From DSFT01 sp032249175 (lineage in GTDB: Bacteria; Hydrothermota; Hydrothermia; LBFQ01; DSFT01), in NCBI GenBank assembly GCA_032249175.1, contig JAVVGK010000006.1, positions 1 to 31,435 on the forward strand: a DNA stretch of 31,435 nt, given 5' to 3'. Shown here in pieces: positions 23,827 to 30,940 of this stretch. A program made the translations under genes and the position numbers. Every line of letters starts with the position of its first letter. Position 1 is the first letter of the stretch. The notes beneath the pieces were generated by a model. The model did not search any database. It was not told the DNA's origin and saw only the letters and a list, made by a program, of their open reading frames with translations.

Positions 23827-24013
23827 TAATTCTAAAACTATTTATTTTTCTATATTTTGCCCACCCACCCTGAAAATAAGGCTTCGCCTTATAGATACCC
23901 ATTTTTCGGCAGGGGGCGAAAGCCCCCTAAATAAACCCCTAATAAAATCAATAATTCCCTAAAATTTTCACAAGTTATTGATAATCAATTATTTAACACT
24001 ATTTATTGGACAA
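23819..24013 (-). mobile_element. Repeat copy F, full-length 195-bp MITE-like element
   Basis: Perfect 11-bp terminal inverted repeats, TTGTCCAATAA at 23819-23829 and TTATTGGACAA at 24003-24013. In the direction of ileS it holds an upper GGGGGC-TTTC-GCCCCC hairpin, AAAAATGGGTAT, the stem-loop AAGGC-GAA-GCCTT and CAGGGTGGGTGGGC. No ORF is inside. No clear target duplication flanks it. Since nuoE is divergent, no upstream gene reads into its hairpins, so they cannot simply be a neighbour's terminators here. Confidence 0.78.
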
Positions 24014-24017
24014 AGCA

Positions 24018-24047
24018 TGAAATTAAGCCTTTGGCTTATAAATACCC
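24018..24047 (-). repeat. Repeat remnant G
   Basis: On the minus strand GGGTATTTATA is followed by the stem-loop AAGCC-AAA-GGCTT and AATTT, directly before the left end of copy F. It is a piece of a second copy in tandem. The remainder of the gap to 24115 holds no gene or other structure I can support. Confidence 0.6.
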
Positions 24048-24115
24048 TATCTTTTAAGTTTTCATAAAAAACATAATTTTTTGGTTTAGACATTTGCTCA
24101 GTAAACTTTAATTAA

Positions 24116-24127
24116 CTTTAAAATTTT
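24116..24127 (+). promoter_or_regulatory. Start-proximal CTTTAAAATTTT element of nuoE
   Basis: The element ends 7 bases before ATG 24135. A TTAGAC at 24086-24091 lies 27 bp before the TAAAAT. The intervening GGAG at 24128-24131 is too close to the ATG to be a good Shine-Dalgarno sequence. Confidence 0.4.
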
Positions 24128-24134
24128 GGAGCTT

Positions 24135-24635
24135 ATGGAAAAAGAAAAGCTTATAGAAGAGATTAAAAAATTAAGACAGATTTACAACAAAGGAAATTCA
24201 ATTATTATTCCTGCTCTTTGGAGAGCTCAAGAAATATATGGATACCTTTCTGATGAAGCTCTTGAAATTATAGCAAATGAAATAAACACTACAAAAGAAA
24301 AACTCCTTCAAGTTGCCACATTTTATCACTTTTTTCATACAAAACCAACAGGAAAATATCATATTCACATTTGTACAAATATATCATGTATGTTAAATTC
24401 AGCATATGAAGTTGTTGAAGTATTAAAGAAAGAACTTGGCGTTGATGAAAATGAAATTACACCTGATGGTTTGTTTTCTTGGGAAGAAATTGAATGTATA
24501 GGTTTATGTGATAAACCTGTCGCAGGCTTTATAAATCGTTATAGATTAACGAATTTAAATCCAGAAAACATTAAAGAAGTTATAAAGAATCCTCAAAAAT
24601 TCGCACCCCAAAAACCAATTATTGAGCTAATTTAA
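24135..24635 (+). CDS. nuoE: NADH-quinone oxidoreductase subunit E (24 kDa, 2Fe-2S)
   Basis: NuoE is a peripheral thioredoxin-like subunit of Complex I, or of related NADH-linked hydrogenases, and carries a [2Fe-2S] cluster. The 166-residue protein has the N-terminal helical bundle (IIPALWRAQEIYGYLSDEA, VATFYHFFHTKP). Cluster ligands are Cys80 and Cys85 (HICTNISC) and Cys121 and Cys125 (ECIGLC). An in-frame TTG at 24126 would add three residues; ATG 24135 is preferred. nuoF, its normal partner, is not next to it; an MFS gene follows one codon boundary later. It could serve Complex I or a bifurcating hydrogenase. Confidence 0.92.
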   Translation: MEKEKLIEEIKKLRQIYNKGNSIIIPALWRAQEIYGYLSDEALEIIANEINTTKEKLLQVATFYHFFHTKPTGKYHIHICTNISCMLNSAYEVVEVLKKELGVDENEITPDGLFSWEEIECIGLCDKPVAGFINRYRLTNLNPENIKEVIKNPQKFAPQKPIIELI

Positions 24636-25745
24636 ATGATATTCATTTTGTTTTTAACAGCATTTAACTTATTTCTTGGTTTTAGCCTTGTATTTCCAAT
24701 TTTTCCAACATTTGTAAAAGAGTTAAATGGAAATCCTTCTGATGTAGGAATTCTTATCTCCATTCAACCATTTATGCAATTTTTATTTTCACCTCTTTGG
24801 GGAGCATTATCAGATAAATTTGGACCCAAAAAATTCATTTTTATTGGTATGCTTGGATATGCTATTTCATTTTACTTAACAGCAATAGCAAATAATATAG
24901 AATTTTTGTATTTTGCGAGAATTTTGGGAGGAATTTTATCATCATCAGCAATCCCAACTATATTTTCTTATTCCTCTTATATTTCTAATGCTGAGAATAG
25001 AAACATTTATCTTGGCATAATAGGAGGTGGATTTGGACTTGGTCTTATTATTGGTCCATTTATTGGAGGAATTTTAGGCATTTTCAATATAAGATTTGTT
25101 TTCTTTATTTCATTTCTTATTTTCTTGATAAACGCATTACTTGTCTTAGTGTTTTTAAAAGAATTGAAAATTCAAACTATTGAAAAATCTAAAAGCAACA
25201 TTAGATTGTTAAATAAATATATTCTTTTTTCACTTTTTGTTAATTTTATTGTCTTATTTTGGGCAGCGAACATGCAAATTGTTTTAGGGATTCTATTAAG
25301 TTATAAGTTTCATTTGGATGTTTTTAAAATTGGTTTGATTATTGGCATTGGGGGGATTTTTGGTGCGATTTCTCAACTTTCTTTAAAATTCCTACTAAAT
25401 TTATTTTCTGAGAAATTTCTAATTGTAATTGGTATATTGCTTTTATCTATAAGCATGATTTTTGTTCCACTAATAAACGATCCAAGCTTATTATTTGTTG
25501 TAATGGTTCTTTATGGTTTAGGATTTGGTATTTCACAAGTGAATATAACAGCAAGAGCAAGTAAAAAAATTCCAAATGAATATCAAGGACAATTTATGGG
25601 TTTATTTCAATCTTCAGGCTCTTTTGGTAGGTTTTTAGGTCCTATTATTTGCTCCTTTTTATATCAGATTAATCCAAACTTACCTTACTTCTTGGGTGGT
25701 TTTATATTGGCTATTACTTCAATACTTTTAATTATATGGTTTTAA
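24636..25745 (+). CDS. MFS exporter, multidrug/tetracycline-resistance type
   Basis: This 369-residue protein has about 12 hydrophobic helices and belongs to the drug:proton antiporter group of the major facilitator superfamily. The motif-A loop between helices 2 and 3 reads PLWGALSDKFGPKKFIFIG (family GxLaDrxGrkxxl). A helix-5 motif-C-like stretch is GGGFGLGLIIGPFIGGILG. The substrate cannot be told. It starts immediately after the nuoE stop and overlaps the next gene by 10 bp. The family usually has about 390-400 residues, so this is a compact member. Confidence 0.85.
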   Translation: MIFILFLTAFNLFLGFSLVFPIFPTFVKELNGNPSDVGILISIQPFMQFLFSPLWGALSDKFGPKKFIFIGMLGYAISFYLTAIANNIEFLYFARILGGILSSSAIPTIFSYSSYISNAENRNIYLGIIGGGFGLGLIIGPFIGGILGIFNIRFVFFISFLIFLINALLVLVFLKELKIQTIEKSKSNIRLLNKYILFSLFVNFIVLFWAANMQIVLGILLSYKFHLDVFKIGLIIGIGGIFGAISQLSLKFLLNLFSEKFLIVIGILLLSISMIFVPLINDPSLLFVVMVLYGLGFGISQVNITARASKKIPNEYQGQFMGLFQSSGSFGRFLGPIICSFLYQINPNLPYFLGGFILAITSILLIIWF

Positions 25746-26125
25746 TACTTGGGATTTTTTTTAGTTATGTTTATAGTGTTTTTTATTACTTAATGCCAAT
25801 AAATTTAAATCCAATTTTTATTTTTTATTCAGTTAGAAAGTATGGCTTTAACATAACTTTGATATTCTCGTTAATTTTTGGAATTATTTCGGACTTAATT
25901 TATCCAAATAAAATATGGGTTTCGCCTATTTTCTATATTATTTTATCTTTTTTACTTAATTTCTTTAAGGATGAATTCACTTTGGCTTTTGTAGTTTTTA
26001 TTATTGGACTTTTAGGTTATGAAACTCTAAAATTTTTTCTTGATTTTAAAACACCAATTCCTATTTTAGTTTCAAGAATTATCTTAACATCATTAATTTT
26101 TTATGCTTTAAAATTTTCATTATGA
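25736..26125 (+). CDS. Small polytopic membrane protein, MreD-like
   Basis: This 129-residue protein has about five transmembrane helices. The layout resembles MreD of the rod-shape complex: an early NPIFIFYSVRKYG, then FSLIFGIISDLIYP with an acidic residue after a GxxxD-like turn, then ISPIF/YIILSFLLNFF-type segments ending in KDEF. mreB and mreC are not adjacent, so the call is tentative. The start ATG 25736 overlaps the MFS gene. Its last codons (ALKFSL) are formed by the start-proximal element of the next gene, and its TGA overlaps that gene's ATG. Confidence 0.5.
   Translation: MVLILGIFFSYVYSVFYYLMPINLNPIFIFYSVRKYGFNITLIFSLIFGIISDLIYPNKIWVSPIFYIILSFLLNFFKDEFTLAFVVFIIGLLGYETLKFFLDFKTPIPILVSRIILTSLIFYALKFSL
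26105..26117 (+). promoter_or_regulatory. Start-proximal GCTTTAAAATTTT element of the YHS-protein gene
   Basis: It ends 4 bases before ATG 26122 and lies wholly inside the last codons of the MreD-like gene. This is the same arrangement as at the cdd/pstC boundary. Confidence 0.35.
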
Positions 26126-26343
26126 CACCAAGATATGCGATTTTAACATGTCCTGTATGTTGGAATGAGGTTGATTTAAATGATGAAACAATAACATATA
26201 ACTTTAAGGAGTACATATTTACATTTTGCTCCCAAGAATGCTATAATAAATTCAATGAAGAGCCGAATTATTATATAGAAATTATGCTTTCCTCTATAAA
26301 TCATAAATGCTCCTGTGGTGGAAATTGTTGTTGTAATGAATGA
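26122..26343 (+). CDS. Small YHS/TRASH-type metal-binding protein
   Basis: This 73-residue protein has a treble-clef-like cysteine pattern. CPVCWNEVDLND is followed by a short beta region (YNFKEYIFTFCSQECYNKF) giving two further cysteines, as in YHS/TRASH domains that sense or deliver heavy metals. The C-terminal tail HKCSCGGNCCCNE adds five cysteines and could bind copper, zinc or an iron-sulfur cluster. It overlaps fmt and the MreD-like gene by 4 bp each. The metal and the role are unknown. Confidence 0.75.
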   Translation: MTPRYAILTCPVCWNEVDLNDETITYNFKEYIFTFCSQECYNKFNEEPNYYIEIMLSSINHKCSCGGNCCCNE

Positions 26344-27233
26344 TATATTATTTTTCAAGTGGTGAATTTGGAAGTTTAGTCTTTTTAGAAATTTTAAAAT
26401 TTCTTAAAATAGATAAAGTTATAACAATTCCAAGTCGCTACAAAGGAAGAGGGTTAAAACCTCAAGACCCTTTAATAAAATCATTAGCATTAGAAAAAAA
26501 CATAGAGGTAATTCAAGTTGAAAATCCAGAAGAATTAGAATTTAATGAAAGACCTGATTTTATTGTAGTTTGTGATTATGGAAAAATTTTAAAAGAAAAG
26601 ACTTTAAAACTTCCAAGAATTGCTCCTTTAAACATTCATCCTTCATTACTTCCAAAGTATAGAGGTGCTTCTCCTATTGAAAGAGCAATGATGGAAGGCG
26701 ATGAAATTGGAATTAGTGTTATTTTAATGAATGAAAAAGTTGATGAAGGAAAAATTATTAGGCAAGAGAAAATAAATTATTCTATTGAAATGACAAAGGG
26801 TGATTTATATCCGATATTAGCACAATTAAGTGCAAAATTACTTAAATTATCTATTGAAGATTTTTTAAGCAATAATGTTAATTTAATGGAGCAAATTGGA
26901 AAACCCACTTATGCTAAAAAAATAAAAAAAGAAGAATTATTTTTAGATTTTAATGAAAATTATTTAAAAATTGTAAGGAAAATAAATGCTTTATCTCCAA
27001 AACCAACGGCAAGAGCAATTATAAAAAATTTATATTTAAAATTTTATAGAGCTATACCTTGTGAAAGGAAATTAAAACCTTATGAAATTTACATAAATAA
27101 AGAAGAATTTATAATTGGGGCATTGGATGGCTCTGTAAAAATTTTAGAAGTTCAACCTGAAAATTCAAAAATTATGAAAGCAAAAGATTTTATAAATGGT
27201 TATGGGAAATTAATTCTTACTTCAATTGGATAA
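26340..27233 (+). CDS. fmt: Methionyl-tRNA formyltransferase
   Basis: Fmt formylates Met-tRNA(fMet) using 10-formyl-THF, before translation initiation. The 297-residue protein has the catalytic triad in LNIHPSLLPKYRGASP (Asn98, His100) and in VDEG (Asp135). VVCDYGKIL precedes it. KINALSPKPTARAI marks the junction to the C-terminal tRNA-binding domain. It starts in the preceding stop (ATGA) and its 3' end overlaps the convergent pncB by 34 bp. A peptide deformylase gene, often beside fmt, is not seen. Confidence 0.95.
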   Translation: MIYYFSSGEFGSLVFLEILKFLKIDKVITIPSRYKGRGLKPQDPLIKSLALEKNIEVIQVENPEELEFNERPDFIVVCDYGKILKEKTLKLPRIAPLNIHPSLLPKYRGASPIERAMMEGDEIGISVILMNEKVDEGKIIRQEKINYSIEMTKGDLYPILAQLSAKLLKLSIEDFLSNNVNLMEQIGKPTYAKKIKKEELFLDFNENYLKIVRKINALSPKPTARAIIKNLYLKFYRAIPCERKLKPYEIYINKEEFIIGALDGSVKILEVQPENSKIMKAKDFINGYGKLILTSIG

Positions 27234-28474
27234 TCAATTTCGGATTTACTTATGGTTTTTAAATAATCTGGGAGCGCTGATAAATTTTCTTTGAAGAATT
27301 TTCTTGAATGCTCAATTTCCTCATATTCTAAAACTTTTCCATTTTCTATATATTTTTTCAGAAGTGGAATACCTTCGCACTTTTCATCTTCAAGTGCAAT
27401 AATATCTTTTTCCATAATACCATTTTTATAAATTCTATAAACTTGTTTTTTGCCAGGTAGAGTTATTTTACCTGGTGAAGTTTTTATCTTAAAACCATAT
27501 TCATCTTCAACAAGTTTATAAACGCCATTCAAATATGGAGCATCTGAGCTTGTTCCCATTTTTGTCCCAATACCAAACGCATCTGCAATTGCCCCTTTTC
27601 TTAAAATTTCATCAATTACATATTCATCCAAATCACCAGAAAGGAAAATTTTTATATCAAAGCCTTCATTTTTAAACATTTGTTTGACTTTACTACTTAA
27701 TTCAACTAAATCGCCACTATCTATTCTAACACCTTTTATTTTATAACCTTCTTTAAGTAGTTTTATAACTTTTTTAGCACCTTCAATAGTATCATAAGTG
27801 TCAATTAACAAAACTGGTTCTTTAAAACATTTTAAAAATTCCCTGAAAGCTGTTTCCTCATCATTAAAACTCATTATATATGAATGAGCCATAGTTCCAT
27901 AAACAGGAATATTGTAAATTTTACCTGCTAAAACATTTGATGTTCCAATGAAATTACAAATATAACTAACTTTCGCAACCTTTAAAGCACTATCAATTCC
28001 ATGGTCTCTTCTTGGTGAAAAATCAACGCATGGAATTCCTCTACTTGAAATTACAATTCTAGCACATTTACTTGCTATCATAGATTGAAAATTAAATTGA
28101 TTTAAAATAATGGTTTCCAATAATTGAGCGGAAATTCTATCAGCAGTTATTCTAATAACAGGTTCCTTCGGAAAGTAAATTTGACCAGATGGTATTGCCC
28201 AAACATCACCCTTAAATTTAAAATTTTTAAGATATTCAAGAAAATCATCAGAAAATAATTTTAAACTTTTTAAGTACTTTATATCATCATCAGTAAAATG
28301 AAATTCAGAAATAATTTTTATTATATCATCAATTCCAGCACTAACGAGAAAATTTCTATTATTGGGAAAATTTCTAACAAATAATTCAAATGTTGAAATT
28401 TCATTTCTATTTGATTTAAAATAACTATATGCCATTGTAAGCTCATATAAATCTGTTAAAAGCGATACATTCAT
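27200..28474 (-). CDS. pncB: Nicotinate phosphoribosyltransferase
   Basis: PncB makes nicotinate mononucleotide from nicotinate and PRPP in NAD salvage. The 424-residue protein begins MNVSLLTDLYELTMAYSYF. It carries the phosphate-binding and active-site segments FSPRRDHGIDSALKVAKVS, FIGTSNVLAG, GTMAHSYIMSF and GVRIDSGDLVELS, followed by FGIGTKMGTSSDAPYLNGVYKL. It starts four bases after the start-proximal element and no Shine-Dalgarno sequence is present. Repeat H lies upstream. Its 3' end overlaps fmt by 34 bp tail to tail. Confidence 0.95.
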   Translation of the reverse strand: MNVSLLTDLYELTMAYSYFKSNRNEISTFELFVRNFPNNRNFLVSAGIDDIIKIISEFHFTDDDIKYLKSLKLFSDDFLEYLKNFKFKGDVWAIPSGQIYFPKEPVIRITADRISAQLLETIILNQFNFQSMIASKCARIVISSRGIPCVDFSPRRDHGIDSALKVAKVSYICNFIGTSNVLAGKIYNIPVYGTMAHSYIMSFNDEETAFREFLKCFKEPVLLIDTYDTIEGAKKVIKLLKEGYKIKGVRIDSGDLVELSSKVKQMFKNEGFDIKIFLSGDLDEYVIDEILRKGAIADAFGIGTKMGTSSDAPYLNGVYKLVEDEYGFKIKTSPGKITLPGKKQVYRIYKNGIMEKDIIALEDEKCEGIPLLKKYIENGKVLEYEEIEHSRKFFKENLSALPDYLKTISKSEIDYPIEVRINFP

Positions 28475-28478
28475 AGAA

Positions 28479-28492
28479 CTTAAAATTTTAAG
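28479..28492 (-). promoter_or_regulatory. Start-proximal CTTAAAATTTTAAG element of pncB
   Basis: A palindromic version of the motif (CTTAAAATTTTAAG) lies 4 bases before the pncB ATG at 28474. It is preceded by repeat H. Confidence 0.45.
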
Positions 28493-28500
28493 GTATTTGT

Positions 28501-28579
28501 TAAAGGCTTCGCCTTACTTCCGCCCCCTTCAATAAACCCTCGTAAAATAAATAATTTCATTTCATAAGTTATTGGACAA
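28501..28579 (-). repeat. Repeat copy H (internally deleted)
   Basis: On the minus strand it starts TTGTCCAATAACTTATG, matches copy C through AAATTATTTATTTTA, then has GAAGGGGGCGGAAGT and the stem-loop AAGGC-GAA-GCCTT. The G-rich tract and right end are missing. It lies between the broken coiled-coil paralogue and pncB. Confidence 0.7.
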
Positions 28580-28604
28580 GGCACTTGTCAATTTAATGTA
28601 TTTT

Positions 28605-28974
28605 CTAATCAAGCTTTTTAATTAACTCAATTTCTGCTTTTATCTCCTCTTTGCTTGCTCCATTTACAATTTTTTCAATTATACTAGTATTTTCACTTTC
28701 TAATTCTTCTAATTTCTTCCCAATTTTATTTAATTCAATTTTATCAGCTTTTTCTCCTATTTTATCCACTGCTTTACCCATCTTTATAATTAAATAAATT
28801 AAATATATTACAAGACCAAGATTTAGTGTAGCCATTACTATTAAAACACTTGCTAATATCCACATAAAACTTATAAAGTCATCTATTCTTTTATTAGTAC
28901 TATATTTCTGCCTGCTTTCTGAAGTCTAAGAACTCTTCTCTCGTTATTTGACTTAGAAGTAATAAAGCCAACAT
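28605..28974 (-). pseudogene. Frameshifted paralogue of the coiled-coil membrane gene
   Basis: On the minus strand an ATG at 28974 opens MLALLLLSQITREEFLDF and runs to a TAG near 28902, closely matching the gene at 14735. After a one-base shift near 28903-28907 the frame resumes as STNKRIDDFISFMWILASVL and ends NGASKEEIKAEIELIKKLD at 28605. Relative to its paralogue it lacks about 30 coiled-coil codons at the break. An 86-residue ORF starting at ATG 28865 remains open, so a shortened product (one TM segment and a coiled coil) could still be made. A sequencing error of one base is the alternative for the shift. Confidence 0.78.
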
Positions 28975-28975
28975 A

Positions 28976-28989
28976 CTAAAATTTTAAGG
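28976..28989 (-). promoter_or_regulatory. Start-proximal CTTAAAATTTTAG element of the broken paralogue
   Basis: CCTTAAAATTTTAG lies one base before the ATG at 28974. It supports the view that the reading frame originally began there rather than at 28865. Confidence 0.4.
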
Positions 28990-29000
28990 TATGTTAATAT

Positions 29001-29060
29001 GATTATTTAAAATGACCATCTTTATGCCTTGCTTTAATTAAGCTTGTCGCTTATTTCCTA
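29001..29060 (-). repeat. Degenerate repeat remnant I
   Basis: On the minus strand AGGAAATAAGCG, a weak AAGC/GCTT hairpin and AAGGCATAAAGATGGTCATTT resemble AGGAAATTATTT and AAGGCATAAAAATGGGTATTT of copy E. It lies between the sigma gene and the broken paralogue. Similarity is partial. Confidence 0.45.
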
Positions 29061-29068
29061 AAAAATTA

Positions 29069-29518
29069 TCAATTTTTATAAAACCTTCTTAACATTTCCT
29101 TTGCTCTCCTTATCCAAGTTTTTATAGTATTTTCATTTATTCCAAGAATTTGAGAAATTTCGTTATATTGATAGTTGTAAATATATTTCAAAATAATGAC
29201 CTCTTTGTAATTTGGTGGTAAAATTTTTAAAAATTCTTCAATATCAAATTTTTCATTTGCTTCTATTGATTCTGAAAATTCATCAATATCATATATTCTT
29301 TTTTGCTTTCTGAAAATATCAATAATCAAATTATGACAAACCTTAAAAAGCCAATTCTTAACTTTGTTCTCATCAATTTTATTTAAATTTTTATAAAGTC
29401 TATAAAATACTTCTTGCGTTATATCCATAGCATCATCGTAATTTCCTAAAATCCTAAGGACATAACTAAAAACTTCATCTTTATACAAATTGTAAAATCT
29501 ATTGAATTTTTCATCCAT
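29069..29518 (-). CDS. ECF-family RNA polymerase sigma factor
   Basis: This 149-residue group 4 (ECF) sigma factor has two domains. Region 2 is FSYVLRILGNYDDAMDITQEVFYRLYKN with the core-binding and -10-recognition helices. Region 4 is LPPNYKEVIILKYIYNYQYNEISQILGINENTIKTWIRRAKE, the -35-binding helix-turn-helix. It is the last gene of the operon after the anti-sigma and bactofilin-like genes, with a 1-bp overlap (TAATG) to the latter. It probably responds to an envelope signal sensed by the anti-sigma protein and may drive its own operon from the promoter at 30896-30926. Confidence 0.9.
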   Translation of the reverse strand: MDEKFNRFYNLYKDEVFSYVLRILGNYDDAMDITQEVFYRLYKNLNKIDENKVKNWLFKVCHNLIIDIFRKQKRIYDIDEFSESIEANEKFDIEEFLKILPPNYKEVIILKYIYNYQYNEISQILGINENTIKTWIRRAKEMLRRFYKN

Positions 29519-30429
29519 TATATTTTTAGAACTAATCTTAAAACACTACCAATTCCTATTATTGCTATCGTAAATAAGAAAGAATAAAGAATAATTGCCA
29601 TTATTATATCAAAATATGGAATGTAGTTTGAAATAAATTTTAACAAAAATAGAGCTATTATTATAGAATAGCCAATCATTAAGTTTTTGAAATCTTGGCT
29701 ATCATCTTTTGAAATAATTCTTCCAATAAAAACTAAACCAAATGTAGTTGAAATTAACAATAAAACACATGAAATTATTAAGTAAAATGGAATGAGTAAA
29801 ATTCCCAAGATGCTAATAATAAGAAGAAGAAGTAGTGGGATAAATAGAATTACGAAAATAATTCCAGTAATTATCGTTCTAACTGGATTTTCATATAATT
29901 TATCAAAGAGCTTTGGAAGTATTGGTCTTGAAATAAGAAATGTTATCATTGAGAGGATTAGAATTGATAGGACAAGAAATATATCCGAAAGTTTATATTT
30001 AAATGTCCGCTTTTTACTTTCTTTGTGTTTTAAAATATAAGGTAATGCTTTTAGGGAAATTATGTTTTTTTCGCCTTCAACATTTCCTTTATTTTCAAAG
30101 TTTATGGCAATTACTGAAAGATTCCCTTCTATATTTCCATTATTTTGGACATATTTTCCAATAAGTGAAACATCACCTTCTATATTACCATTTATAATAA
30201 TTTTATTACATACTGCTGAAACATCACCATTTACATTACCCATAATTACCAAGCTATCTCCAAATACACTAATTGAGCCTTTTATTTTAGCACTATCAAG
30301 AACTATTAAAGAACCTTCTGAAACTGAAATATCACCTTTTACATTACCCACAACAACAACATTCTCATTTTCAACATTTATATTACCTGTCGTGTCTTTT
30401 ATTTCCAAAAAATATAATATGTAAATCAT
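29518..30429 (-). CDS. Bactofilin-like protein with C-terminal membrane domain
   Basis: This 303-residue protein has an N-terminal beta-helix-like repeat region (about 15-130) of the polymer-forming/bactofilin type. Units such as VVGNVKGDISV, DSAKIKGSISV, IMGNVNGDVSA and INGNIEGDVSL recur every ~20-24 residues. Several transmembrane helices follow (about 148-168, 183-240 and 255-300). The hydrophobic start MIYILYFLEIKD is very short, which suggests that the repeat domain may be outside the cytoplasm, unlike classical bactofilins. Its start is fixed by an AGGAGG 7 bases upstream. Lying between anti-sigma and sigma genes, it is a candidate sensor or target of the envelope-stress circuit. Confidence 0.75.
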   Translation of the reverse strand: MIYILYFLEIKDTTGNINVENENVVVVGNVKGDISVSEGSLIVLDSAKIKGSISVFGDSLVIMGNVNGDVSAVCNKIIINGNIEGDVSLIGKYVQNNGNIEGNLSVIAINFENKGNVEGEKNIISLKALPYILKHKESKKRTFKYKLSDIFLVLSILILSMITFLISRPILPKLFDKLYENPVRTIITGIIFVILFIPLLLLLIISILGILLIPFYLIISCVLLLISTTFGLVFIGRIISKDDSQDFKNLMIGYSIIIALFLLKFISNYIPYFDIIMAIILYSFLFTIAIIGIGSVLRLVLKI

Positions 30430-30432
30430 GTT

Positions 30433-30888
30433 TTAACCTCCTCTTTGAAGTTTTAAATTTCTTATAATTATGAATTCTGAAATTAAGGAAGAAACGATAA
30501 TTGATAAAATAAAAGCTATAATTTGATAGTCATTTATTTTTGGTAATTTTAAGCTACTAAGGAAAGAATAAAGTTTTAAAATGATTATAAAATTTGATTT
30601 TTCAATAAAAGATAAGGCGATTTTTAAGCTTATAACGAATGTTATTGAAATTAAAAATAAAATTAAAATTTGAGTTCTCATTTTGTCCATCATAATTCTT
30701 TTTTTTAAAATTATGTCTATTTCACTTGGCGCTTTAATAATGCTTAAACTTTTAATAGAATTTTCAAAAGCAATAACAATTTCGTAAAATTTTCTACAAC
30801 TTTCGCATTCATTTATATGTTTAAAAACGATTTTTTTTTCTTCATCACTTATTTCATTTATGTTTAAAATTAAATTTTCCACATGCAT
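30433..30888 (-). CDS. Membrane anti-sigma factor with zinc-finger (ZAS-like) domain
   Basis: This 151-residue protein has the N-terminal zinc anti-sigma motif His24-xxx-Cys28-xx-Cys31 in FKHINECESCRKF. Two hydrophobic segments follow, around residues 70-95 and 122-143. It should hold the ECF sigma factor at the membrane until a signal is received. It is first in the operon, ahead of the bactofilin-like and sigma genes. Its last codons (QRGG-stop) form the Shine-Dalgarno sequence of the next gene. No Shine-Dalgarno sequence precedes its own ATG at 30888. Confidence 0.88.
   Translation of the reverse strand: MHVENLILNINEISDEEKKIVFKHINECESCRKFYEIVIAFENSIKSLSIIKAPSEIDIILKKRIMMDKMRTQILILFLISITFVISLKIALSFIEKSNFIIILKLYSFLSSLKLPKINDYQIIAFILSIIVSSLISEFIIIRNLKLQRGG
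30437..30442 (-). promoter_or_regulatory. Shine-Dalgarno sequence of the bactofilin-like gene
   Basis: AGGAGG on the minus strand, 7 bases before the ATG at 30429, formed by the last Arg-Gly-Gly codons of the anti-sigma gene. It is a strong internal site in contrast to the SD-less first gene. Confidence 0.7.
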
Positions 30889-30895
30889 AGGATAT

Positions 30896-30926
30896 AATTA
30901 ACGAAAAAAATAGTCTAAAAGTTTCA
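30896..30926 (-). promoter_or_regulatory. Candidate ECF-type promoter of the sigma operon
   Basis: On the minus strand TGAAAC (30926-30921), a 17-bp spacer and CGTTAATT (30903-30896) resemble the ECF consensus TGAAAC-N16/17-CGT. The start of transcription would fall only a few bases before the anti-sigma ATG at 30888. Autoregulation by the operon's own sigma factor is inferred. Confidence 0.5.
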
Positions 30927-30940
30927 AGTTAATTTTTAGT

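Noticed and set aside
23819..24013. Repeat hairpins as ordinary terminators of upstream genes
   Set aside because: For copy F the adjacent upstream gene (nuoE) is divergent, so no transcript from it enters the hairpins. Termination may be a secondary role in other copies.
30062..30424. 120-residue plus-strand ORF
   Set aside because: It is the antisense shadow of the repetitive bactofilin-like gene, rich in Ser/Thr/Pro as expected from the complement.
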